From: Planctomycetota bacterium | GTDB lineage: Bacteria > Planctomycetota > UBA1135 > GCA-002686595 | Assembly: GCA_020638855.1 (NCBI GenBank) | Contig: JACKHT010000004.1 | Span: 186,001 to 250,000 of the forward strand | DNA: 64,000 nucleotides | Direction: 5' to 3' | In this document: positions 41,989 through 50,078 of the stretch, in pieces | Position numbering within the stretch: position 1 is the stretch's first letter | Layout of the letters: each line of letters begins with the position of its first letter | Made by a program: the position numbers and the translations under genes | The notes under the pieces: model-generated | Databases searched by the model: none | Seen by the model: the letters and a program-made list of their open reading frames with translations, nothing else | What the model was told of the DNA's origin: nothing

Positions 41989-43600
41989 CGCGTTGCACCC
42001 GATGGTAGCGGCCCGGCTCCAGGCGGTACTCCTTGGATTCGTCTTGCCCCGGCCAGCGCACGCGAACGATCACCGGTTCGCTCCCCTCGCCCAATCCGAC
42101 CACGAGACGCGCCGGCCGCGATGCCTGAAAGCCAGCTGAGCGTTGCACTTGGAAGCGCTGGATGTGTCCTTCCCGCTCGACTTCAACCCGTGCCCCAATC
42201 CCATCGGGGTTGGGCCCCGCCTGATGGAGCCACAGACCGATCCAGGAGCCCGGATCGGGCGCGTCGTTGCGCAAGACCAACAAGCCTCCTTCCATGGTCC
42301 AGGCCACCAAGTCTTCGTCGCCGTCGCCGTCGATGTCCCCGGCTACCCCCGCCCGAGTCACCCGGTCTTTGCCGCCGAACAGGGGTTGTTCCACAAAGCT
42401 CCCGTCGGCCTGCTGCACGAACAATTGGTCGGGTTGCGCATAGCTTGTATCGGTCCCGGGGGCGTCGGCTTCGGGATAGACGTGTCCGTTGAGCACCCAA
42501 AGATCGGCTCGACCGTCGCGGTTCCAGTCGGTGAAACCCGTGCCCCAACCCAAGCGTTGACGACTGGTTTGAGCCAAGCCCAAAGACGCAGCGCGTTCGC
42601 GGAAACGGCCTGGGCGACGACTGGGCCGATAGAGCACGTTGCTTTCGCCGCTGAAGTTCGTCACGAACACGCTGGGGATCGCATCGCTACCCACTTGTCC
42701 CACGGCGATCCCCATGCCCGCCTGCTCGCGGCCTTCGGGCCCGTGCGAGAGCCCCATGGCGAACCCAACCTCCTTGAAGCGCCCTTCACCAAGGTTGTGC
42801 CACAAGTGATTGGGCGTCGAATCGTTCGACACGTACAGGTCGGGGCGACCGTCGAGGTCGAAGTCTTGGCACACCACACCGAGCCCAAACGCGGCAGGCA
42901 CCGATTCCAGACCCGCTTCGACCGAGCCGTCGACGAAGGTGCCGTCTCCCTTGCCCAGGTACAGCCGATCCGATTCCGCTTCCAATCCCTCGGGCCCGAA
43001 GAGCACCGGTTTGCCCTTCCATTGAGCGCCTTGCGTCCCGCGCACGGGCACTTTGTCGAGATCGAAGTCCAAGTAGCGCGCGGCATACAGATCCAAGGTC
43101 CCGTTGCCATCCGCATCGAAGAAGACGCAGCTCGTGAACCAGCCAGCCCCCGCAAGCCCCGCATCTTCAACCCGTTCGAGCCCTTGCCCAGCCAGATTGC
43201 GGTACAGGACCAGTCCACCTAGCGACGCCAAACACACGTCGCACCATCCGTCGCCGTCCACATCGCCCAACGCAACGCCCGTCCCCCAGGTCAGGCCAGC
43301 CATGCTCCAGGTTTCCGGAGCAAGCGCAAAACTCCCGTCACCCCGCCCGAGCAGCACGCGCGGTGACGGTCCGACTTCCTTGGCCCGCAAACGCTCGATG
43401 GTCGAACCTTCGACGACGATCAAGTCGAGCGCACCATCGCCATTGAGATCCTCAAGGGCTAATCCGCCGCCATTCACTTCGACGATCCAGTCCTTGCTCG
43501 CTCCCCCACAGACCAGCTCCAACGCCCCCACGGCAACTTGGCTGATATCGGCATATGCGGCACCTTCCGCGGCCAACAACGCCAACCCAGCCAGAATCAT
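41981..43600 (-). CDS. CRTAC1-like FG-GAP / ASPIC-UnbV repeat protein
   Basis: The protein has 539 residues from ATG 43600, which overlaps the upstream stop (ATGA). A short signal peptide is present. FG-GAP/VCBS calcium-binding repeats recur ('GLALEDLNGDGALDLIVVE', 'GVALGDVDGDGWCDVCLASL', 'CQDFDLDGRPDLYVSNDS', 'AGDIDGDGDEDLVAWTME'), forming an integrin-like propeller. The ASPIC/UnbV C-terminus has 'GIGARVEVEREGHIQRFQVQ' and 'VRWPGQDESKEYRLEPGRYH'. It is a secreted, calcium-stabilised adhesion or interaction protein. It is the middle gene of a three-gene overlapping unit. Confidence 0.9.
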   Translation of the reverse strand: MILAGLALLAAEGAAYADISQVAVGALELVCGGASKDWIVEVNGGGLALEDLNGDGALDLIVVEGSTIERLRAKEVGPSPRVLLGRGDGSFALAPETWSMAGLTWGTGVALGDVDGDGWCDVCLASLGGLVLYRNLAGQGLERVEDAGLAGAGWFTSCVFFDADGNGTLDLYAARYLDFDLDKVPVRGTQGAQWKGKPVLFGPEGLEAESDRLYLGKGDGTFVDGSVEAGLESVPAAFGLGVVCQDFDLDGRPDLYVSNDSTPNHLWHNLGEGRFKEVGFAMGLSHGPEGREQAGMGIAVGQVGSDAIPSVFVTNFSGESNVLYRPSRRPGRFRERAASLGLAQTSRQRLGWGTGFTDWNRDGRADLWVLNGHVYPEADAPGTDTSYAQPDQLFVQQADGSFVEQPLFGGKDRVTRAGVAGDIDGDGDEDLVAWTMEGGLLVLRNDAPDPGSWIGLWLHQAGPNPDGIGARVEVEREGHIQRFQVQRSAGFQASRPARLVVGLGEGSEPVIVRVRWPGQDESKEYRLEPGRYHRVQRDE

Positions 43601-44004
43601 TGGAACGTGACTGCGATGGCGTCGGTGAAGCTGGACGAGACGAACAGACTGTCGCGGAACCAGGCTTGGAAGCAATAGGTGTCTCCCGCCAGAACCGTGG
43701 CCGGCGGGCTCAGGGGCAACCCATTCAGGTCGACCGTCAGCGCAATCATCCCCTGGGCTCCACTGTTGCCGATCTGCGCCAGCGCATTGAAGCGGCCAAG
43801 CGCACCACCCAAGCAGAAGTTGCCGAAGGACCCGCCCGGCTGCGGCACAAACCCCGGGGTTTGCCCCACCAGGAAGTAGCCGAACTCCCCAAGGGGCAGC
43901 CCGCTAGCAACCAGCCCGAAGTTTTGGTCGGCCACCACAAAGCTCCCCGTCATGGCGATCGTCGCCTGGTTGCCCGAGGTGTTGGTGACTGCCGGTGAGC
44001 AGTA
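43597..44004 (-). repeat. Surface module copy 3 (C-terminal, about 135 residues)
   Basis: The encoded domain begins 'YCSPAVTNTSGNQATI' and contains 'LGEFGYFLVGQTPGFVPQPG', 'GSFGNFCLGGALGRFN', 'DTYCFQAWFRDSLFVSSSF' and ends TDAIAVTFQ. It belongs to the same subtype as the copy at 19402-19812 (PGGS-x-G-N-x-C-L and -x-FQ end). Confidence 0.87.
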
Positions 44005-45813
44005 CACCTGGACTCCGCCGGAGGGATAGGGCACCGCCGGAACTTCCACCCAACGCTCGTTGCCGGGGTGGTCGCGCAACAACACTTCGGCGGCCAAAAG
44101 GTTCAAGGGGCTGGCGGCCAACTGGGGAACGCCGAAGCGATGTTGACCAATCCCCATGGGCAAGCCGGCGACCTCGGTCGCGCTGCCGGTCACGGTCACC
44201 GTCAAGCTGGCGGCGCTGGTGGAGGAACCCACGGTGTACACGCCGGGGCGCACAAAGACGCGCTCGTAGGCTTGCGTGTTGGCCAGGACGATCTCGAAGG
44301 GAGTCGGACCGCTGCCGGTCAAGGTCGTCCCACCGCCACTCATGTTCGAGAAAACCAACCCTTCCCCCGCCTGCAAAACCACCGCTGCCGGGCTGAAGTT
44401 GCCGCCCGCCAGCGTGGTGCTGTCACCGGTACCGAGCATGGGCACCGCATACGCGCGCGAGGTCACATAGTCGAACCCGTCGTCGAGCACGTTGTCGGTG
44501 TACTTGACCTTGAGCACAACCGGCCAAGCGATGGTCTGCGTCGGAACATGGACATCCACCAGCTGCGGCGCGCGGTCGTCCGCCGGACCGTTGTTCAGGT
44601 ACACCTTGTTGGCGAATTGAGCCGAATTGGACTCGCCTTGGGCCGTGATCAAGTCGTAGCGCCCATCATTGTTGAGGTCGCCCGCGGTCATGTCCAAAGT
44701 CGAATCGATGATCGAAGAGATCAAACCTGTCTGCTCCACGAAGTTGAACGCACCATCGTTGCGATAGGCACGCTCGGGGCCGCCCAAGGAGCCGATGAAG
44801 GCATCCAAATCCCCATCGTTGTCAAAATCGAGCAACACAACTTCGTTGTCGTCGAGGCTGCCGCTTTCGGGCGAACCCAAGCTGAAACCCAAGCTTCCAT
44901 TCTCGACCAACTGATTGCGCACCGGCCCCTCTTGGAACCCCGACAAGCTGATGAAGAACAGGTCCACGTCCTGGTCACCGTCCAAATCCCCGACCTCAGC
45001 TTCGTACACCGAGCCGCTGGTTGCGGGCAGCAAGGACGATGCGTCGACGAAGCTCCCGTCGCCTTGGTTGAGCATCACGTAGTGGTAGCCCCCACTGTTG
45101 ACGCCCCGGTTGGCCCCAAAGAAATCCACGTTCCAATCGCCGTCCAAATCGACCAGCTGCACGTCCATGTGCGCAATCTTGGTGGGCGCATTCATGGCTA
45201 CCGCGTCCTCGGTGAAGTTCCCCTGACCGTCGTTGAAGTACAGCCGCGGCTTGCCCCCCGGCCCGCTCAGGAACGCGTTGCCGCTGTCGGTGATGATCAC
45301 GTCCAAGTCCCCGTCGTCGTCGAGGTCGCCGAACTGGGCGCCCGCGCTGGAAAGGCTCTCCGTGAAGCCGCGCGTCGCGCTCTCCATCACAAAATACCCC
45401 GGCTGGCCCGGCCCCTGATTGATGAACAGGAACGGCGGATCGGTGTTGAACGCATTGAGGTACAAAAGGTCCACCCAACCGTCGCCGTTCACGTCACCCG
45501 CGGTGAGCCCCTTGCCGTTGGCGAGTTGGGTCCCTAGCCGCGCCACGCTCTCATCCACGAACGCCAGGCTGCCCGTTTCCACCCATTGGTTGATCAACAA
45601 CCCGCATTGGCGCTGGGTACCTGCCGAGGTGAATCCGTCCCCGTTGGCAAAGCACAAGTCCAAGTCGCCATCCTGGTCGACGTCAACGGCCTGAACCCCT
45701 TCCGTCCACACCGCGGCCCCAGGAATCATGCCCGGCTGCAACACGAACTGCTGACCCCAAAGCGAAGCCATGGAGGCAAAGACGACGACAGAAAACGGCA
45801 GGAGGGAGCGCAT
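43597..45813 (-). CDS. Secreted FG-GAP repeat protein with C-terminal surface module
   Basis: The protein has 738 residues with a signal peptide ending near 'ASLWGQ'. Seven or so FG-GAP repeats with D-x-D-x-D-G-D-x-D calcium loops span about 40-390 ('AVDVDQDGDLDLCFANGDG', 'TAGDVNGDGWVDLLYLNAFN', 'FGDLDDDGDLDVIITDSGN', 'VGDLDGDQDVDLFFISLSG'). A beta-rich region resembling an auracyanin/plastocyanin-like strand set follows (about 440-560, 'GGNFSPAAVVLQAGEGLVFS'). The final 135 residues are the shared module. It is extracellular and heads the unit with the UnbV and TPR genes. Confidence 0.88.
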   Translation of the reverse strand: MRSLLPFSVVVFASMASLWGQQFVLQPGMIPGAAVWTEGVQAVDVDQDGDLDLCFANGDGFTSAGTQRQCGLLINQWVETGSLAFVDESVARLGTQLANGKGLTAGDVNGDGWVDLLYLNAFNTDPPFLFINQGPGQPGYFVMESATRGFTESLSSAGAQFGDLDDDGDLDVIITDSGNAFLSGPGGKPRLYFNDGQGNFTEDAVAMNAPTKIAHMDVQLVDLDGDWNVDFFGANRGVNSGGYHYVMLNQGDGSFVDASSLLPATSGSVYEAEVGDLDGDQDVDLFFISLSGFQEGPVRNQLVENGSLGFSLGSPESGSLDDNEVVLLDFDNDGDLDAFIGSLGGPERAYRNDGAFNFVEQTGLISSIIDSTLDMTAGDLNNDGRYDLITAQGESNSAQFANKVYLNNGPADDRAPQLVDVHVPTQTIAWPVVLKVKYTDNVLDDGFDYVTSRAYAVPMLGTGDSTTLAGGNFSPAAVVLQAGEGLVFSNMSGGGTTLTGSGPTPFEIVLANTQAYERVFVRPGVYTVGSSTSAASLTVTVTGSATEVAGLPMGIGQHRFGVPQLAASPLNLLAAEVLLRDHPGNERWVEVPAVPYPSGGVQVYCSPAVTNTSGNQATIAMTGSFVVADQNFGLVASGLPLGEFGYFLVGQTPGFVPQPGGSFGNFCLGGALGRFNALAQIGNSGAQGMIALTVDLNGLPLSPPATVLAGDTYCFQAWFRDSLFVSSSFTDAIAVTFQ

Positions 45814-45840
45814 GGGATCTGGATGGTGGGAAGAGAAGCC

Positions 45841-45871
45841 CCCCTAGGGTACGGACTACCCATCCCAGGGG
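45841..45871 (-). terminator. Hairpin between two secreted-protein genes
   Basis: CCCCT/AGGGG outer pairs and GGGTA/TACCC inner pairs flank a CGGAC loop, with a small asymmetric bulge. It lies in the 110-base gap downstream of the haem-ThuA gene and upstream of the FG-GAP gene. It could terminate the former; there is no T-tract. Confidence 0.35.
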
Positions 45872-45923
45872 CTAGGCAACCACCCATCCGTCCAGATTCA
45901 AGGCAACTCCCTCCCTGCCTGCC

Positions 45924-48900
45924 TCAGCGCGCGGCCCACAAGAGCCCCGCGACCAGATGATCGCGATATTGGGGATTGCGCCACACGTCCTCCCGGTGCC
46001 CGAGCGAGGTGTAGAACACCTTGCCCTTGCCCTGATGCCGCGTCCAAGCCACGGCGTAGTCGCCGTCCTCGCGGTTCATGCCCGCCTTGGTCATGTCGGT
46101 CCCCGTGGGATCCAGACTCAGCAAGACATGCTGCCGCTCGCGCGAGTACGGCGCGCGGAATTGGTAGATCTCGTCGGTGAGCGACCAGGGATTGTCCAGA
46201 TGCGAGCAAGCTGCGTGGTCGGGATCCTCCACCCGGATCGAAACCTTCGAATTCGAGTCCCAGGGGTGTCCCGCGAAGTACGCGCCGATCATGTCCCCGT
46301 ACCAAGCCCATTCGTAGAAGGTATCGGTGGCACAGTGCGCCCCCACGAATCCGCCGCCGGCTTCGACGAAGTCTCGCAAAGCCTGCTTTTCCGTGGCGGC
46401 CAAGGGCAATTCCCCGGTGGTGTAGAAGAAGACCGCGTCCACCTTGGCCAGGTTGGAGGGCTGGAACCAACGCGGGTCCATCACGCGCTCGACTTCGAAG
46501 CGTGGGTCGGCTTGGTCCCATTCCATCCATTGGCTCTCCACCAAGCTCGGGTTCTCGCCATCGCGCTTGGCCACCTCATGCTCGAAGCCCGCGCTGTAGA
46601 CGAACACGGCCACGTGTTTCGGCTTGCGGAGGCTCGCTAGGTACGCGACCAGGTCGCGAACTTCGGCCGGCGTCAAGAGGTCCGCGTAGTTCGGGAGCAT
46701 GGCAGAGATTGCCAACGCATGGCCATCCGAATAGATCTCAAAGCCTGGCGCAATCTGTGCAGCGGGCTGCAAGATCGACTGCAGCAGTTCCTCGCGCGAA
46801 CGCAAAAGCCCCACGCTGCTCAGATTGGGCCCCACTTCCGAAGGCACCCCGGGCTGGCCGTCGATCGCATGGCACCGAGCGCAACTGGCGGTGGCGTTTT
46901 CATAGAAGATCTTCTGGCCCTGGGCGGCATCGCCCCCTTCCAGGCTGATCGCAAAGCGCTGGAAAGGTCCGCTCGTTTCCATGCGGGCCTGGTAGGCGTC
47001 CCAGAGACTTACGAAGGGCTCGACACCTCCCTTGGCGCGTGCCTCCACCGCTTCGAGCAGCTCCAGTTGGGCGCCCGGAGCGACCTTGCCGGCTTCGAGC
47101 TGGCGCATGGCCCACTCCAACTCGCTATCCGCCTCGCGAGCCGTGCCCCGCTGCAAATCACGGAAGCGTTCGGCCTGCAAACCGGCGTCTCCGAGGGTCA
47201 GCAGGTCCTGCATGCTGAGCGCGGCGGCCTGGTCCATGAGTTGGGCTCCCAATTCCTTGGCGGCCGCGCGCAGCGGCTCCGACTTCGATTGGGCCGCCAC
47301 ACCCAGGGCCTGAATCCAGTGGTCGTCCTGGGTGCGGTGCAGGCCCTGCAGGCTTGCGATCCGAACCGCCGGCGCCTCATCGGGATCGGCGAGCAATTGG
47401 AACAGCGCGTCGTGCACAGCGGCGGGATCTCCAAATCCAGCCAAGGTCGCAATCGCCGACCGCACCGCAACCAGGTCGCACTTCTTGCTCGCAACCAGCA
47501 TCGCCTGAGGATCCCCGAGCCCCGTACGCTCGCCGTAGTGACGGCTCTCGTTGCGCATGGCGTCGAATTCCTTGGGCTCCATCCAATGGGCGATCAAATC
47601 GGCCGCTTCGGTGCGCAGGGCCTCGGAGTTCTGACTTTCCAAGGCAAAGGCGAGAACCGGATCGATTCGATTCAGACGGTTCGCGGCGTGCAAAGCCCTC
47701 CGCGAAACCGCATCGGGCAGCCCGCGGGGGTAGCGCTCCAAGAGGTCCACCAGCGCGGGAAGGGCGCCTACTAGGTCCAAGTCGTAGATCGCGATCGCCG
47801 CCTCGGTGACCACGCGCGGATCGGAGTAGCGCAAGTACACGGACAGTAGCTCGCTGCGCTGATGCCGCAGGGCGAGCACGGCACCAAGGGCCACACTACT
47901 CGAAAGGTCCACCGAGTACCCCGCCAGGGTTTCCGGAGTGGCCACCCGCGAAAGCGCATAACTCGCGGCATGCCGCAGGAACCGGTCGCGATCCTCGTTG
48001 CGCTTCAGCACCCCGGCCAGGCCCACCACAGCCAGCCCGTCGCCGCGGGCTCCCAAGCTTTGGACTGCGTGGTACACGACCCGCGGATTGGGGTCCATCA
48101 TCAAGGCCAGCAAGGATTTGACCGGCGCGTCCGGGCATTCGCCCAGCCCGCGCGCAGCCTGGGCACGAATCTCTGGATCCTGGTCGCGCAATAGCAATTC
48201 CAGCGGGGCGGTTACGTGCAGTCGCGAAAGAGCCCAAATGGCGTGCATGCGTCCGTGCAGCGAAGCTTGCTGCGAACGGGCCAGGGTGGAGAGCGGTTCG
48301 ATGGCGTTGGCGCCTTCGGCCATCAAGCTCAACTGGCTCTCGAGCCGCACGCGGTAGTCGGGGTGTTGCAGCAGCCCGATGCGCTCCTGGAGGCTGCGAT
48401 TCGCCATGCCTTGGCCCAGGATCTTGGCGGTGTTTTGGACTTCGTCGGTGCCCGCCAAAGTCGGGTCCTGCATGCGATAGATGCGTCCCTTGCCAGCCCC
48501 GGTCCAACCCTCCACCCAATCCGACAGGTACAAGCTGCCGTCCGGGCCAAAGGTCACGTCGGTGGCCAACACGCCCCACCAGAACTCCTCGGTCTGGTCG
48601 AGGGCAAACCCGGCACCGTCGGGGCGCGTGGTGAAGCGGTACACCCCGCTCCCGCCAGCTCCGCCGCGAAAGTCCACCAGGAAGAAGCTGCCCGCGTACG
48701 AATCGGGCAATCCCACACCGGGGTAGTAGGCCAATCCCGAAGGACCCGCAGCCAAGTTGGCGATCGGCGGGTTGAGGAACGCCGGCTGCCCATCGAAGCG
48801 CGGTTTCCACCAGCTCTCCGACATCCAAGGACCCCGATCGGGCAGGTATTGGAAGTTCATGCTCCAACCGCAATCGCCACCCTCCATGACGTACACCAAG

Positions 48901-49772
48901 CGCGCCGCATCCCCGGCATCGCAGTTGTTGTCGCCGGTGAACAGGTCGCCACGATCGTCGAAGGCGAGCTCTTGGGGGTTGCGCAGGCCCGTGGCGAACA
49001 CTTCGAGTTGGCTGCCGTCCAATTCGCAGCGGAACACCGCGCCGCTGCCAGGTGCGAACAGGTGCTTGCCCTCCTTCGACATCACGTTGTATCCCCGGTC
49101 CCCTACCGAGAAGTACAGCCGTCCATCAGGTCCCTGCACCAATCCGTGCAGGTCGTGCCCGCGTAGCGCGACGCGCACCCCGTACCCGTGGTGCAACACC
49201 TCGCGGGTATCGCTTTGGCCATCGCCGTCGGTGTCGGTGAGCTTCCAGAGATTCGGGATGCAGGTGTACCAGACCTCGTTGCCGCGCGCCAAAACCCCCG
49301 CGCCCGTCCCATCGAGCAGGTCCTGGAAGCCCGTCGCATACACGCCGCTGACATCGGCCTTGCCATCCCCATCGCTGTCTACGAGTCGCACGATACGATC
49401 GACCTGGTCGGTCCACTCGGTGGCGTACTCGGGGTGGTACTTGAGGTACATCTGACCCCGCTCTTCCGCAGTTTGGAGCCGTAGATCATCCTCGGTCCAG
49501 TAGCGGTGGCTGCGGTTGTCCGGCACCCCTTCGGTCTCCTGGCGGTAGGTCTCCGCCACGTACACCCGCCCTTGGTGGTCCACATCGATGGCGACCGGGT
49601 TCGCCAGCATCGGCTCCTCCGCAAACAGGGTCACCTCCATCCCGGGCGGCACGTGAAAACGTGAGATTGCCTTGGCGCCCTCACTCTCAGGTGTTTGCCC
49701 CGATTGGGCAGACACCGGCGCAGCCAAAAGGCCCAAACAAGGCAAAACACGTAACAGGTTTCGGCGGTTCAT
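45924..49772 (-). CDS. Giant secreted propeller / HEAT / cytochrome c / ThuA fusion protein
   Basis: The protein has 1282 residues from ATG 49772 (signal peptide 'RVLPCLGLLAAPVSAQ'). The N-terminal PVC-type sorbosone-dehydrogenase-like propeller (about 40-460) includes 'VAIDVDHQGRVYVAETYRQE', 'GHDLHGLVQGPDGRLYFSVG' and 'GDNNCDAGDAARLVYVMEGG'. HEAT-like helices span about 480-900. The haem site CARCH is near residue 963, followed by 'SEVGPNLSSVG'. The last roughly 230 residues are a ThuA-like glutamine-amidotransferase fold ('HVAVFVYSAGFEHEVA', 'FVEAGGGFVGAHCATDTFYE', 'GHPWDSNSKVSIRVEDPDH'). ThuA domains act in sugar oxidation or isomerisation, so fusion to a haem propeller points to periplasmic carbohydrate oxidation. 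Confidence 0.9.
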   Translation of the reverse strand: MNRRNLLRVLPCLGLLAAPVSAQSGQTPESEGAKAISRFHVPPGMEVTLFAEEPMLANPVAIDVDHQGRVYVAETYRQETEGVPDNRSHRYWTEDDLRLQTAEERGQMYLKYHPEYATEWTDQVDRIVRLVDSDGDGKADVSGVYATGFQDLLDGTGAGVLARGNEVWYTCIPNLWKLTDTDGDGQSDTREVLHHGYGVRVALRGHDLHGLVQGPDGRLYFSVGDRGYNVMSKEGKHLFAPGSGAVFRCELDGSQLEVFATGLRNPQELAFDDRGDLFTGDNNCDAGDAARLVYVMEGGDCGWSMNFQYLPDRGPWMSESWWKPRFDGQPAFLNPPIANLAAGPSGLAYYPGVGLPDSYAGSFFLVDFRGGAGGSGVYRFTTRPDGAGFALDQTEEFWWGVLATDVTFGPDGSLYLSDWVEGWTGAGKGRIYRMQDPTLAGTDEVQNTAKILGQGMANRSLQERIGLLQHPDYRVRLESQLSLMAEGANAIEPLSTLARSQQASLHGRMHAIWALSRLHVTAPLELLLRDQDPEIRAQAARGLGECPDAPVKSLLALMMDPNPRVVYHAVQSLGARGDGLAVVGLAGVLKRNEDRDRFLRHAASYALSRVATPETLAGYSVDLSSSVALGAVLALRHQRSELLSVYLRYSDPRVVTEAAIAIYDLDLVGALPALVDLLERYPRGLPDAVSRRALHAANRLNRIDPVLAFALESQNSEALRTEAADLIAHWMEPKEFDAMRNESRHYGERTGLGDPQAMLVASKKCDLVAVRSAIATLAGFGDPAAVHDALFQLLADPDEAPAVRIASLQGLHRTQDDHWIQALGVAAQSKSEPLRAAAKELGAQLMDQAAALSMQDLLTLGDAGLQAERFRDLQRGTAREADSELEWAMRQLEAGKVAPGAQLELLEAVEARAKGGVEPFVSLWDAYQARMETSGPFQRFAISLEGGDAAQGQKIFYENATASCARCHAIDGQPGVPSEVGPNLSSVGLLRSREELLQSILQPAAQIAPGFEIYSDGHALAISAMLPNYADLLTPAEVRDLVAYLASLRKPKHVAVFVYSAGFEHEVAKRDGENPSLVESQWMEWDQADPRFEVERVMDPRWFQPSNLAKVDAVFFYTTGELPLAATEKQALRDFVEAGGGFVGAHCATDTFYEWAWYGDMIGAYFAGHPWDSNSKVSIRVEDPDHAACSHLDNPWSLTDEIYQFRAPYSRERQHVLLSLDPTGTDMTKAGMNREDGDYAVAWTRHQGKGKVFYTSLGHREDVWRNPQYRDHLVAGLLWAAR

Positions 49773-49778
49773 GGGCGC

Positions 49779-49784
49779 AGTATA
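49779..49784 (-). promoter_or_regulatory. -10-like hexamer six bases before ATG 49772
   Basis: On the minus strand TATACT (5 of 6 to TATAAT) is followed by GCGCCC and the ATG. It predicts a transcript starting at the initiation codon. No Shine-Dalgarno sequence precedes the gene, which agrees with leaderless initiation. Confidence 0.48.
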
Positions 49785-50078
49785 CAACCCCCTAGCTATC
49801 GCAGAACCCCCCCCGGTGGCGGGTAAGCGACCCATCGGCTGGGCCCATCCGGAGCGACTGAGTGCGCCTAGGTAAGCTCAGGGCCTAGGAGCACCCCAGG
49901 TGTTGGCACCGCGAGTGCGCCTGTCCAGCAAACGAATCTGCGGAGTTGAACCGCAAACTCCAATTGGTAGCCGCATGGGATTCGCAGGTTCCAGGAGCAT
50001 GTACGCATAGCGTGTGGCGGATCACCCCTTGGTCGCCCGCCGTGGTGTGGGCCGCTTGGCCGCTCCTGCTGACTAAAA

